In this document: positions 1-8,380 of the stretch, piece after piece
How the letters are laid out: every line of letters begins with the position of its first letter
Position numbering within the stretch: position 1 is the stretch's first letter
Source: Gammaproteobacteria bacterium
Lineage (GTDB): Bacteria > Pseudomonadota > Gammaproteobacteria > DSM-19610
NCBI GenBank assembly: GCA_026197075.1
Contig: JAPHQV010000036.1
Span: 1 to 64,000, forward strand
Direction of reading: 5' to 3'
DNA length: 64,000 nucleotides
Made by a program: the position numbers and the translations under genes
Notes under the pieces: generated by a model
Seen by the model: only the letters and a program-made list of their open reading frames with translations
Told to the model about the DNA's origin: nothing
The model's database searches: none

Positions 1-180
1 GAGCTGCGCATCCCCGATTTCTGGAGGCCAGCGCACATCCCGGACCAGGAACGATTGAAGGGACGCCTGTTCGAGGAACTGTTCAATCGCCGCCTGCTGG
101 CCATGGACCGGCTGGACGCCACCGTGGACAAGCTGATGGAACTGGCCCGCGCCAACCATGCCAGGCTGCTGCGGCCATGA
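1..180 (+). CDS. hsdR: Type I restriction endonuclease subunit R, C-terminal end (partial)
   Basis: An open frame runs from the window edge to a TGA at 178-180 and gives the last 59 residues of a larger protein. The segment is helical and charged, with a PDFW motif followed by ERLKGRLFEELFN and a leucine-rich end, which resembles the C-terminal helical domain of HsdR, the translocase/nuclease subunit of type I restriction systems. The stop overlaps the next start (ATGA), so the two genes are translationally coupled. A YgjP-like metallopeptidase directly after hsdR is a common arrangement and supports the call. The catalytic nuclease and helicase domains lie outside the window, so the identity rests on a short tail and on context. 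Confidence 0.6.
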   Translation, partial: ELRIPDFWRPAHIPDQERLKGRLFEELFNRRLLAMDRLDATVDKLMELARANHARLLRP

Positions 181-872
181 CCGAGTTCCACGTCGACGAC
201 CTGGCCTTCACCCTGCGCCTGAGCCCGCGGCGCAGAACCCTGCAGATTACCGTGGACCGGGGTGGGGAACTGGTGCTCGCGGCCCCCGAGGGCGTCGAAG
301 CAGGCCGACTCGAGGCGTTCGTGCGTGAGAAGCGCTACTGGATCTACACCAAGCTCGAGGAGAAGGCCCAGCTGCAGCGGGCCATTCCCAGGAAGGAGTA
401 CGTGGACGGGGAGGGCTTTCTCTACCTGGGACGCAGCTACCGGCTGAAGCTGGTACAGAAGCAGGAACTGCCACTCCGGCTGATGGGAGGGCGGTTCAGG
501 CTACGCAAGGACCTGGCCGCGGAGGGCCGGACCCATTTCATCCGTTGGTACTCGGAACATGGCCGGGACTGGCTCGGCGCCAAGGTTGCCGAACATGCCC
601 CGCGCATGGAGGTCCAGCCCTCGGGCGTGAAGGTGCAGGATCTCGGCTACCGCTGGGGTTCCTGCGGCAAGGGCAACTGCCTCTACTTCCACTGGAAGAC
701 CATCCTGCTCCCACGACTCATCGCCGAGTACGTGGTGATCCACGAGCTGGTGCATTTGCGCCATCCGCACCACACCCCCGAGTTCTGGCAGCGCCTGGAA
801 CGGGCCTTGCCCGATTTTGAGCGGCGCAAGCAGTGCCTGGCGGCGCATGGGATGGATGTGGAGGGGGTCTAG
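177..872 (+). CDS. YgjP-like (DUF45) M48-family metallopeptidase
   Basis: A 231-residue protein with the zinc-protease signature HELVH at residues 189-193, followed by HLRHPHHTPEFW, typical of the YgjP/DUF45 branch of gluzincin-like metallopeptidases. The N-terminal half is beta-rich and includes YLGRSYRLKL, also typical of the family; the WGSC motif precedes the active site. No signal peptide is visible, so it should be cytoplasmic. The start overlaps the hsdR stop by four bases, so both sit on one transcript. Members of this family are often found next to type I restriction genes, but their role there is not established. Family assignment is firm; substrate unknown. Confidence 0.85.
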   Translation: MTEFHVDDLAFTLRLSPRRRTLQITVDRGGELVLAAPEGVEAGRLEAFVREKRYWIYTKLEEKAQLQRAIPRKEYVDGEGFLYLGRSYRLKLVQKQELPLRLMGGRFRLRKDLAAEGRTHFIRWYSEHGRDWLGAKVAEHAPRMEVQPSGVKVQDLGYRWGSCGKGNCLYFHWKTILLPRLIAEYVVIHELVHLRHPHHTPEFWQRLERALPDFERRKQCLAAHGMDVEGV

Positions 873-990
873 CGGAGCGCCTTTGGTATTGGCACTGGAC
901 GTTGCGATTGTTATTGCGGTGACCGCAGTTAAAATATTTCCAAGCAAAGGCTGGAAATTAAGGTCTATCCACGGAACAGCGGCATGGTGG

Positions 991-1152
991 CAACCACGGC
1001 GCACAGGAGGCGCTGTTTAATACCCTTGATATTACTCGGGCTTGCCAGTAGCGTTTGATCAAATGGTGAAAACCCCGCGAGCCAGTAGGGGAACGGGATA
1101 TGCTGGATTCTCACGTGTTTGAACGTGGCATCATTCTGGATACACACTGTTA
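991..1152. repeat. Long diverged direct repeat, copy 1 (within a 321-bp gap without a gene)
   Basis: Non-coding gap 873-1193. The block from CAACCACGG at 991 to CACTGTTA at 1152 recurs at 8703-8868. Shared stretches include CTTGATATTACTCGGG, TTGCCAGTAGCGTTTGAT and TTGGATTCTCACGTG-like segments. Both copies begin with CAAC and end with GTTA, and a + strand cassette gene follows each. This is where an attC site would lie, but the copies are longer than usual attC sites and I could not draw a convincing full-length hairpin. Short open frames over the copy do not look like genes. Confidence 0.8.
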
Positions 1153-1193
1153 TGTGAATTTGTCGGCCAGGTAACGGCATTGGACTCTTCTTC

Positions 1194-2060
1194 ATGATTG
1201 ATATTGCTCAGCGGATCGGTGTTATCAAGGCTTTGCTGCAAGAAGATACAGACGCATCGCTGACCTATGCGGCATTGGAATGCCGCATTACTATTGAGCA
1301 AGTCTGCTACGACCGCTTGAAGATGTCTTATGGCCATATTTCCTACGATGATTTGGCCAAGTGGCAACCTCGACACGTAGTGATGCAGGTAGTTGAGGAT
1401 GCAAACGAGCTGGCAGCCAGCGGCTTCGTGTTCTCCATGTCGAGGGAGCCTGTGCCAAACGATAGGCTACTGTCCCGTGAGGAATTCGAAGAGCAGGAGT
1501 ATATCCAGATCGGGAAGCAGGCCGCGTTGGATTTATCGAAGCTGGGAAAATTGTGGAATGCGCTATCCCGAGTGGCGTTACATTCCCAGTTGCCGGAAAA
1601 AAAATCCGAAGATGTACGTCCTTATGGGTGCCGTGAGGCCATCGAGCGGCAGGTAAAATCCACTTTGGAAGAGTTGGAAAGGCTAAAGTCTGGAACTCTT
1701 CTTTCTAGCGGGCTGGGAATGAATTATTACTTCCCATGCGTCTCCTGTGGAGTTGAGATCAGGCGTATCCTAAAGTTGCTGAAGCATGGCCAAGTGGTTA
1801 GCTGTGTCAACCCAGAATGCAAAGAGTCTTATCAAATTCACAAGGAAGGCGAGGCAATTTCGCATATACAGCGCACTGTCTCAGTGAAATGCGAAAAGTG
1901 CGAGGGGCAGGTAGCTATTGCTCAACGCTTGGTCGATGATTTGAGGCAAGGTGACCAGCTTGATATGTCTTGTGATGCTTGCGGGCATGTGAGTCTCATC
2001 AAGGTCATCCCGGTGCTGGTCAAGGCCAACAAACAAGTGAATCAAAACAGTGGGCAATAG
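1194..2060 (+). CDS. Hypothetical cassette protein with two zinc-ribbon motifs
   Basis: A 288-residue protein of unknown function. The C-terminal third holds four Cys pairs: CVSC, then C-x4-C within CVNPEC, then CEKC and CDAC. This suggests two zinc ribbons at roughly residues 182-265. The N-terminal half is helical and acidic. No signal peptide or membrane segment is visible. It is the first gene of the cassette array, lies after the long repeat ending at 1152, and is followed at once by an attC-like site. The ATG at 1194 gives the full frame; no strong ribosome-binding site precedes it. Zinc ribbons suggest nucleic-acid or protein binding, but I do not recognise the family. Confidence 0.6.
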   Translation: MIDIAQRIGVIKALLQEDTDASLTYAALECRITIEQVCYDRLKMSYGHISYDDLAKWQPRHVVMQVVEDANELAASGFVFSMSREPVPNDRLLSREEFEEQEYIQIGKQAALDLSKLGKLWNALSRVALHSQLPEKKSEDVRPYGCREAIERQVKSTLEELERLKSGTLLSSGLGMNYYFPCVSCGVEIRRILKLLKHGQVVSCVNPECKESYQIHKEGEAISHIQRTVSVKCEKCEGQVAIAQRLVDDLRQGDQLDMSCDACGHVSLIKVIPVLVKANKQVNQNSGQ

Positions 2061-2068
2061 TGAGGCGT

Positions 2069-2128
2069 CACATAACCAGTCGCTGCAGCCGACGCGCTAA
2101 AGCGCGCGCCTGAGCTTAGGCGTTATGA
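2069..2128 (+). other. attC-like recombination site 1
   Basis: Between two cassette genes. Outer arms are CATAAC (2071-2076) and GTTATG (2122-2127), perfect complements. The inner arms GACGCGC and GCGCGCG surround a short AAA-type loop. The AAC/GTT ends are kept although the flanking core bases deviate from RYYYAAC/GTTRRRY. Confidence 0.65.
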
Positions 2129-2145
2129 GTCATGAGGGGAATCAA

Positions 2146-2520
2146 GTGAAGCGAGATATGGAGTTAATTAGAAAGATTCTCTTCGCTGTCGAGAACGAAG
2201 AGAAAGATAATCCCATCGAAGGATATAGCGAGAATGTACTGCGATACCACCAAGCTTTACTAATAGAAGCGGGTTTGCTTGAAGGGAAAGTCCTTCACGG
2301 GAACGTAACGTTTTCAGAATCGCCCGTCTCAGTGCTTATCAAAAAACTTACCTGGGAAGGCCATGAGCTGTTAGCCGCAGTTCGCCGCGATTCAATATGG
2401 AATACCATAAAATCGGATTTCCAAGAAGCAAGCGTAGAGACCATCATTAAAGTTGCAAAACAGCTTGCAGAAGGTTGGGCAAAGAAAAAGGTCGAACTGC
2501 TATTGGAGGGAGACTCATAA
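2146..2520 (+). CDS. DUF2513 family protein
   Basis: A 124-residue protein beginning VKRDMELIRKILFAVE, with LTWEGHELLAAVRRDSIW in the middle. Both match the pattern I know for DUF2513, a family of small phage- and island-associated proteins of unknown function. The GTG at 2146 is preferred because GAGGGG lies six bases upstream and because family members start at this point. An ATG at 2125 lies in the same frame but inside the attC core, so it would give an unusual seven-residue extension. The gene is one cassette, bounded by attC-like sites. No catalytic motif is evident. Confidence 0.75.
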   Translation: MKRDMELIRKILFAVENEEKDNPIEGYSENVLRYHQALLIEAGLLEGKVLHGNVTFSESPVSVLIKKLTWEGHELLAAVRRDSIWNTIKSDFQEASVETIIKVAKQLAEGWAKKKVELLLEGDS

Positions 2521-2595
2521 CAACAGCACCCAGTTCGTCGCTGCGCGGCTGAGACGCGCCAAACAGCGGCGCGCCCTTGGTGCTTGACGTTGGCT
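2515..2595 (+). other. attC-like recombination site 2
   Basis: Overlaps the stop of the preceding gene. The 5' arm TCATAACAACAGCACCCAG can pair imperfectly with the 3' arm CCTTGGTGCTTGACGTTGG, which ends in the core GTTGGC at 2589-2594. The inner GCGC-rich arms form a second stem. Confidence 0.65.
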
Positions 2596-2609
2596 TTCGG
2601 ATAATCATA

Positions 2610-3191
2610 ATGCAAGATATTCAATCTCCGCCAGATGTAATTTTCTCCATCCCTGCGAATGCACCAATTCCTTCAGATGACGGTGCGTGCGAACATCTGG
2701 AAAACATGCTAATGCCCGATGTTTCACTATGGTCAACGGATGATCAAAAAATAAACCTATCTCGTTTGTCCGGCTGGAACGTAATTTTCTGTTACCCAAT
2801 GACAGGTCGCCCCGGTGTTTCCATCCCCGAAGGCTGGATTCAAATTCCCGGTGCCGCTGGGTGTACGCCCCAGGCATGTTCGTATCGCGACAATCACACT
2901 GAACTAAAGCGTAGTGGCGTAGGCGTTTACGGAATAAGCACTCAAACATCTGAGGCGCAAAAAGAAGCCTCTAATCGTTTAGGGCTACCTTATCCGCTTT
3001 TGAGCGATGCAAATTTTTCATTTTCCTTAGCTTTGAAATTACCACTTCTTGAAGTTGGTAATTTCAAATTGATCAAAAGGCTGACGTTTATCCTTAAAGA
3101 TGGGATGATAAAAAAGTGCTTTTATCCTGTATTCCCGCCAGAAAAAAATGTTGTTGAGGTTCTAGCTTGGCTCTCCGAAAATCAAGCCTAA
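2610..3191 (+). CDS. Peroxiredoxin of the BCP/PrxQ type
   Basis: A 193-residue thioredoxin-fold protein with GCTPQACSYRDNH at about residues 84-96. This closely matches the BCP/PrxQ signature, in which the first Cys (C85) is peroxidatic and the second, five residues later (C90), is resolving. The following GVGVYGISTQTSEAQKEA and LPYPLLSDAN segments are also typical of this family. It should reduce hydroperoxides using thioredoxin. The N-terminus is about 40 residues longer than in classical BCP. The ATG at 2610 is chosen over one at 2577 that lies in the attC site. The gene is AT-rich compared with the core genome, as expected for a cassette. Confidence 0.8.
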   Translation: MQDIQSPPDVIFSIPANAPIPSDDGACEHLENMLMPDVSLWSTDDQKINLSRLSGWNVIFCYPMTGRPGVSIPEGWIQIPGAAGCTPQACSYRDNHTELKRSGVGVYGISTQTSEAQKEASNRLGLPYPLLSDANFSFSLALKLPLLEVGNFKLIKRLTFILKDGMIKKCFYPVFPPEKNVVEVLAWLSENQA

Positions 3192-3250
3192 CCTTGCGCT
3201 CGAGCGGGACTGCCGAAAAGCACGGCAGCCCCTCAACTTTGAGGTTGGGC
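3186..3250 (+). other. attC recombination site 3 (canonical cores)
   Basis: A classic 65-bp site: R'' core GCCTAAC at 3186-3192 and R' core GTTGGGC at 3244-3250, both matching consensus. A strong central hairpin is formed by GACTGCCG and CGGCAGCC around AAAAGCA. Confidence 0.85.
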
Positions 3251-3261
3251 ATAGGGTAACG

Positions 3262-4071
3262 ATGAATCCGTGGTCTACTAATCCATGCTGGCAGAACTTC
3301 TCATCACTCTATCGTGAAGTGGTTGCTGCCCAGGAAGCGCCAAATGAAATTGGTTTGTATCACCATCTCACTGCTTCATTGTACTTTGGAATGGCCGCCC
3401 TTGAGGCGTTTCTGAATCAACAGATGCGTGAGCATCTTAAGTCCAATACTCAAGAGGCAGAAATATTCGCAACACTTCGTAGAGGTCGAATCACGGATAA
3501 GCTGAGAAAATGGCCTGCAAAGATTCTGTCAGATAATCTTCCGATTTCGGAACAGGCCATGGAATTTCTCGTCCTTTTCAATGAAGTGCGCGGAGACCTT
3601 ACGCACCCGAAAACGAACGGCTTTGACATCTACACAAGGCTAGAAAAGATTGAGCCGGAAGCGGTCCTTTTGTCTGTCGCAGAGTACATTGTCTGCTTCT
3701 ATCAGGTTCGAGGTGAGAATTTTCCCTATTGGCTCTTCGGCTGGAATTATCTGAATCCCAGTCACGACACACATGAAATCATAATTATTCATAACCAACA
3801 GTTTATGTTTTCGCTTCAAGGCTTAGGCTTTAACGTTCCTGGTCACGAGGCTTTTGCCGCAGAACAGTGGCAAAAACAGAATATGTCGTCATTTACTGGT
3901 TATCAGAAACTAAAACGAAGCATGGAATCATTAGGGCATTGTGAATTGAAAAATGATCGTTTCCCGTATCAGCCCAAACTATGTCGCCGGTGGTGGATTA
4001 AAGAGCACCACAAGAGCTGCGGATATGTAAGTCAGGAGGCCATCAAGCGTTCTTTAGAGTTCGATGCCTAA
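3262..4071 (+). CDS. Hypothetical cassette protein, possibly HEPN-like
   Basis: A 269-residue protein not assigned to a known family. The N-terminal ~135 residues are helical and contain NEVRGDLTHPK, an R-x4-H motif in a helical setting, as in HEPN ribonuclease domains. LYHHLTASLYFGMAALEAFLN upstream also resembles the first helix of HEPN-like proteins. The C-terminal half is rich in aromatic residues and has no recognised motif. No signal peptide is visible. It is a single cassette between two clear attC sites. HEPN proteins often act as toxins or in phage defence, but here the assignment is inference from one motif. Confidence 0.5.
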   Translation: MNPWSTNPCWQNFSSLYREVVAAQEAPNEIGLYHHLTASLYFGMAALEAFLNQQMREHLKSNTQEAEIFATLRRGRITDKLRKWPAKILSDNLPISEQAMEFLVLFNEVRGDLTHPKTNGFDIYTRLEKIEPEAVLLSVAEYIVCFYQVRGENFPYWLFGWNYLNPSHDTHEIIIIHNQQFMFSLQGLGFNVPGHEAFAAEQWQKQNMSSFTGYQKLKRSMESLGHCELKNDRFPYQPKLCRRWWIKEHHKSCGYVSQEAIKRSLEFDA

Positions 4072-4140
4072 CAAAAACATTAACTTCGCGCCTACGGCGC
4101 CGGACACTCGTACCTCTTGCCGGTTATGTTGGCGTTAGAA
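4066..4140 (+). other. attC recombination site 4
   Basis: A 75-bp site: core GCCTAAC at 4066-4072, overlapping the stop of the preceding gene, and core GTTAGAA at 4134-4140. Internal arms GGCGCC and neighbours form the loop region. Typical cassette-boundary geometry. Confidence 0.85.
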
Positions 4141-4153
4141 CTTGTAGAGGTCT

Positions 4154-5302
4154 ATGAACGCAAAACATTTATTTCTAAAATACAAGCCGGAAAGGGATGT
4201 TGTGTTTTTTTTCGGTGCCGGAGCATCCTACGCAGATGGAGCCCCGCTTCAGCAAGATCTTCTACCTTACATCCTATCCGGGCAGGATAAAACGATAGCG
4301 GAATCTGGACTGGGTGCTGAGGTGGTGGAATTTGTTAGGGAATACTTTGGCGCAGGAGAGCTCTACTACCCAAGTCTGGAGTCCGTTTTTGGGTTTATCG
4401 ATTATTTGATAAGCCACCGAGAATCCCTAGGAAAGGATCTCTCTGTCGCAAAGATCCAAGGTGTAAGAGAGTCGTTGGTTAAACTTATTCACTACACCAT
4501 AGCTCGGCATTGTAAGTCGGGTACAAGTGTTTATGGTAAGTTTTGGAACAATGTTCGTTTGTCGAGTAGAAACGTTGGTGTGGTCACGACAAACTATGAC
4601 TCTCTTCTGGATGAAGCGTTCTCGCTGTTTCCGGACGCTGGCTACATCGATTACTGCCTGCACCTGATGAACTATGACCAATATGAAACTTATCACAGGG
4701 AAATAGATCCGTTTAATTGGTGGATTAATCCCAGAGAGCCTGTTCCAGAATGGGGCGGGTCCGTCGTGAGTCCAATAAAAATAATAAAGCTCCACGGTAG
4801 CTTAGACTGGAAATACTGCGGATGCTGTGCCCAAGTCCTTCTGACTCCATGGAACTCTGAGATTGACTTGGATCGTAGAGGCTTTATACGGTACGAGTAC
4901 TATGAGGGGCCTGATCCCCACTCACCAGATATACAACCAGTCGAGTTCACCTGTCCGATAGATGGCGTCCGCTTTGATACTCTCATCGTGCCCCCGAGTC
5001 ACGTCAAGGAGATCACTAACCCTGTGATATCAAGTTTGCGCTCTGAGGCCGCCAGAGAACTCAGGTGCGCGAATACCGTTGTGTTCGTCGGTTACTCATT
5101 TCCCGATGCTGATGTCCATATCAGGCTGTTGCTTAAGAAGAACATCAAACCCTCTGCCAAAGTCATAGTGATTGACCCTGTGATAGATGACAGAAAGAGG
5201 CTGGGTTATTCTACGATCAATGATGATGTTGAGTTTTATGAAGAGGCGTTTAGTGATGCCCTAGAGAATGAGGTACTTTTAGCAAAGATATTTCCAGCTT
5301 GA
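4154..5302 (+). CDS. SIR2-like domain protein, probable NAD+-consuming defence effector
   Basis: A 382-residue protein with the SIR2-type NAD-binding landmarks: FGAGAS (residues 20-25), TTNYD (145-149), KLHGSLDW (212-219) and VFVGYSFPDADVHI near the C-terminus. The cysteines in CGCC (222-225) and a later FTCP could form a small zinc site. SIR2-like proteins of this stand-alone type often act in anti-phage systems by depleting NAD+; that role here is inference. It is a single cassette, with an attC-like site on each side. The next cassette encodes a helicase, and SIR2 proteins frequently partner ATPases or helicases, but the intervening attC means the pairing may be chance. The ATG lies six bases after AGAGG. 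Confidence 0.8.
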   Translation: MNAKHLFLKYKPERDVVFFFGAGASYADGAPLQQDLLPYILSGQDKTIAESGLGAEVVEFVREYFGAGELYYPSLESVFGFIDYLISHRESLGKDLSVAKIQGVRESLVKLIHYTIARHCKSGTSVYGKFWNNVRLSSRNVGVVTTNYDSLLDEAFSLFPDAGYIDYCLHLMNYDQYETYHREIDPFNWWINPREPVPEWGGSVVSPIKIIKLHGSLDWKYCGCCAQVLLTPWNSEIDLDRRGFIRYEYYEGPDPHSPDIQPVEFTCPIDGVRFDTLIVPPSHVKEITNPVISSLRSEAARELRCANTVVFVGYSFPDADVHIRLLLKKNIKPSAKVIVIDPVIDDRKRLGYSTINDDVEFYEEAFSDALENEVLLAKIFPA

Positions 5303-5307
5303 TACTG

Positions 5308-5384
5308 TTTTAACGAGTGAATCAACCCGACAAATTCTTCTGCGCTTCGCGCTCCAGAAATTTCGGGTTATTCTGGCGCTATGC
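5308..5384 (+). other. attC-like recombination site 5 (degenerate 3' core)
   Basis: The 5' core is TTTTAAC (5308-5314). The inner stem AACCCGA...TCGGGTT encloses TCTGCGC-TTC-GCGC. The 3' core reads GCTATGC (5378-5384), where GTTATGC would be expected, so the conserved GTT has become GCT. Confidence 0.6.
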
Positions 5385-5435
5385 AATATTTGGCGCCCCA
5401 TACAAACGTCACATGATAGAAATGGATAGCAGATT

Positions 5436-8138
5436 ATGATTACGGTCAGTACGCAAATTCGTAGTGCTGACGAGGCAATTTGCCGGAATATAGAATTGCT
5501 CTCTGACCAGCGGGATTTGCTCTCGCAAAATATTCTCTCTCAACTTCGGAATTTAGTAGAGGGAGTTGCTGTGCTTATCCACAAGCGCTCACAGGATGCC
5601 GAGTTCAATTACACAGACGTAAAGCCGGCGCTCGCGTTCATCAAGAGCAAGGGAAGGCTAAACTTTCTCGGAAAGTTCCACAAGCTGATTCAGAAAAGCG
5701 CGTCCCACTACACCATGGACGGGGACACATCCGAGCGGTTAATGCTCAAATACTACGAGTATCTCTTTCGAACCCGCAGCTTACTTCAAGATCATTATGG
5801 AACTACAGTGCTGGTAAACCTTGAAGATTTCCCAGTTGACCTCGATCCTTCATTACGTGAGTATCACGAGAAGATAGCCGCAAGGATTGAGGCGGTTCGA
5901 TCATACCCTCCAGACAGGGATGCCAAGGATCGATACTACATACACAAAATACGCCCCTTTTTCTTCGATGGTCGCGTCTTCTACGAGGTCACGCTCTATC
6001 GCGCTATCAACAAAGTGAGCAAATTCGACCGAATTATTGCCTTCACCGACATCGAAATTACTGATAAGTATGCAGCAATGTTCACACTTCAAATGGACGC
6101 AATTGAAGTGCTCAACCAAATAATGCCGATAACAGTCATACGTAAGTGGGAAGTCTCTATTCGCCCGTGTGAGCTCAACAATTTCGCGCGCCTCTTAAAT
6201 ATCGACTTAAACGTTAGCACTGGTTCGGCTGAGTATCGATACCTCATGCGCGGGCTCACATTGGGGTCGAGCAGCCTTATCGACTTATTAGATATTTCTG
6301 ACGATAAGTACGAGAGGGTAAAGGCGGAGGGGACGGCACGTGCGACCAAACCACAGCTGTTCCCCGTAATTGATGAAGCACGCCGCATCGTGAGGTCAGG
6401 TTCTCCAGGACAAAACGTGCTTCGCTATCTCATGTTGCGGATGCACAACAAGATTCTTAAGTTGCAGTATGACCGTGATGGTTGCGGGCGTCTTTCCGAC
6501 TTAAAATTTAAGTATGGCTGCATTCCTTTTGATCAGATGCCACTTTGCACCTCGCTACCCGGACACAACCCTAGATATTGGGATCTCGTAGAGTGTCTTG
6601 ATATGGCTGGGAGAAACCATGAGTTGCTCGCTCGGCGAGTCAGGAACAACGTGGAACGTTATGGAATACTTTACACCCCGATGAGTGACCTTCAGGAACT
6701 CGGTAATGTTGATCAATTGATCCCTAAATACAATAACATGCTTTATTACAAGCACACGGAGCGACAGCTTGTGCATGACGTGGGACACATTTTTATCCGG
6801 GGGTATGAGAACGACACGGTATCTATCGTTGAGAAACTTCAGGAGCACGCATCATCCGGAATTGCCGGTTACACCCAAGCCGTCGAGCGCTGGTTAAACG
6901 ATTCGTTTCCCGTCATCGATGACCCGGTAAAAGTGGAAGCAATCAAACAATTGTTTAGTCAGTCGCACGTAGCTTTGATTTACGGAGCGGCTGGAACTGG
7001 CAAATCCACTATGGTGGATCACATTGCTCACTACTTTAACGATAAAGACAAACTATTCCTGGCGCACACCAACCCCGCTATTGACAACCTACAGCGTAAG
7101 GTAACTGCGCAAAACTCAGAGTTTCGGACGATTAGTAGTCAGATCTACAGAGGCGCATCAGGCCAAGATTACGATCTTCTCGTCATCGACGAGTGCAGCA
7201 CTGTCAGCAATGCAGACCTTATTAAGGTGCTAGAACAAACGGCTTTTAAATTGCTCGTGCTTGTTGGTGACGTCTACCAGATCGAGTCGATTCAGTTCGG
7301 CAACTGGTTCGGGATCATTCGTTCATTCATACCGAACACGGCGGTTTTCGAGCTGACGACGCCTTTCAGAACCAGAAACGATGCACTATTAGCCTTTTGG
7401 GATAAGGTTAGAAATATCGAAGAAGATATTGCTGAGGTCATGGCTCGCAACGCCTATTCAACGGTGCTAGATAAAACACTATTCGAAAGTCAAAGGCAGG
7501 ACGAGATCATTTTGTGCTTAAACTATGACGGCCTCTATGGGATCAATAACATCAATCGATTTTTGCAGAGCAGTAATCCCGGCGCAGAAACTACTTGGCG
7601 TGTATCCTCGTACAAGATAGGAGACCCGGTCCTTTTCTTTGAGACGGAGCGGTTCAGGCCTGTGATATATAACAATCTTAAGGGCCGCATTGTAGGTATT
7701 TATTGCGAACCTGGGCAGATACAGTTCGATGTAGAGCTCGACCGACCGCTCACCGAGTTTGACGTCTTAGATTTAGATGAGATCGAATGGGTAGAGGGGT
7801 CGATTGTTCGCTTCTCGGTCTACGAGTATGACACTAGCGATGATGACGACGACTCGCTTAATACTACTGTGCCCTTTCAGGTGGCCTACGCCGTGTCGAT
7901 ACATAAGGCTCAAGGGCTAGAATACGACTCTGTCAAGATTGTGATCACAGATGCAAATGAGGAAGATATAACACACAGTATTTTTTACACAGCCGTAACA
8001 CGGGCACGTGAGCGTCTGAAGATTTTCTGGACACCCGAGACACAGCAGAGGGTTCTACAGCATCTTCACCGCAGTGCCAATCTAAAGGACGTCGCCCTGA
8101 TTTCTAATCGACGAGGACTTACGCCGACCGGGGTATGA
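5436..8138 (+). CDS. Large SF1-type helicase/ATPase with a long N-terminal extension
   Basis: A 900-residue protein. The C-terminal ~390 residues form a superfamily-1 helicase core: Walker A GAAGTGKST near residue 517, Walker B LLVIDECST, a motif-III-like LVGDVYQIES, AVSIHKAQGLEYDSV, and the terminal motif YTAVTRARERL seen in UvrD/RecD-type C-terminal domains. The first ~500 residues have no motif I recognise. They are mixed alpha/beta, with no signal peptide. As a cassette of about 2.7 kb it is unusually long. It lies immediately after the SIR2 cassette. A nucleic-acid-translocating sensor in phage defence is a reasonable guess; the sequence itself shows only the helicase core. Confidence 0.8.
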   Translation: MITVSTQIRSADEAICRNIELLSDQRDLLSQNILSQLRNLVEGVAVLIHKRSQDAEFNYTDVKPALAFIKSKGRLNFLGKFHKLIQKSASHYTMDGDTSERLMLKYYEYLFRTRSLLQDHYGTTVLVNLEDFPVDLDPSLREYHEKIAARIEAVRSYPPDRDAKDRYYIHKIRPFFFDGRVFYEVTLYRAINKVSKFDRIIAFTDIEITDKYAAMFTLQMDAIEVLNQIMPITVIRKWEVSIRPCELNNFARLLNIDLNVSTGSAEYRYLMRGLTLGSSSLIDLLDISDDKYERVKAEGTARATKPQLFPVIDEARRIVRSGSPGQNVLRYLMLRMHNKILKLQYDRDGCGRLSDLKFKYGCIPFDQMPLCTSLPGHNPRYWDLVECLDMAGRNHELLARRVRNNVERYGILYTPMSDLQELGNVDQLIPKYNNMLYYKHTERQLVHDVGHIFIRGYENDTVSIVEKLQEHASSGIAGYTQAVERWLNDSFPVIDDPVKVEAIKQLFSQSHVALIYGAAGTGKSTMVDHIAHYFNDKDKLFLAHTNPAIDNLQRKVTAQNSEFRTISSQIYRGASGQDYDLLVIDECSTVSNADLIKVLEQTAFKLLVLVGDVYQIESIQFGNWFGIIRSFIPNTAVFELTTPFRTRNDALLAFWDKVRNIEEDIAEVMARNAYSTVLDKTLFESQRQDEIILCLNYDGLYGINNINRFLQSSNPGAETTWRVSSYKIGDPVLFFETERFRPVIYNNLKGRIVGIYCEPGQIQFDVELDRPLTEFDVLDLDEIEWVEGSIVRFSVYEYDTSDDDDDSLNTTVPFQVAYAVSIHKAQGLEYDSVKIVITDANEEDITHSIFYTAVTRARERLKIFWTPETQQRVLQHLHRSANLKDVALISNRRGLTPTGV

Positions 8139-8154
8139 TTTGAGGAAGCGTCGA

Positions 8155-8286
8155 ATGAGCGACAGGTTTTTCAACGTGCATAATAAAGTGCTGCCAGGCA
8201 TAACCTACCCCGAAATAATTGATGCCTTTCCTAAGGGGGCTAGGGTGTGCTTTCGTCAGATTACTGGCCAGAATATGCCTTTGTAA
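8155..8286 (+). CDS. Small hypothetical protein (43 residues)
   Basis: A short frame, MSDRFFNVHNKVLPGITYPE..., starts 16 bases after the helicase stop and has a good ribosome-binding site (GAGGAAG, six bases before ATG). It ends at TAA 8284-8286. Spacing and the ribosome-binding site suggest translation together with the helicase gene. It may be a real accessory peptide or the start of a truncated gene, because the sequence after its stop is non-coding. No family recognised. Confidence 0.4.
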   Translation: MSDRFFNVHNKVLPGITYPEIIDAFPKGARVCFRQITGQNMPL

Positions 8287-8380
8287 TGTGGCCAATTAAT
8301 GCTTTCATGCACAAATTCTGAATTTTTCAATGACTACTCGCCAGGTCAGGGTGAGATCAATCGAAACCTTATAGCTGAAA

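Noticed and set aside
965-1195. 76-codon minus-strand frame over repeat copy 1
   Set aside because: The matching frame in repeat copy 2 is broken by stops, so the repeat does not seem to be conserved as protein.
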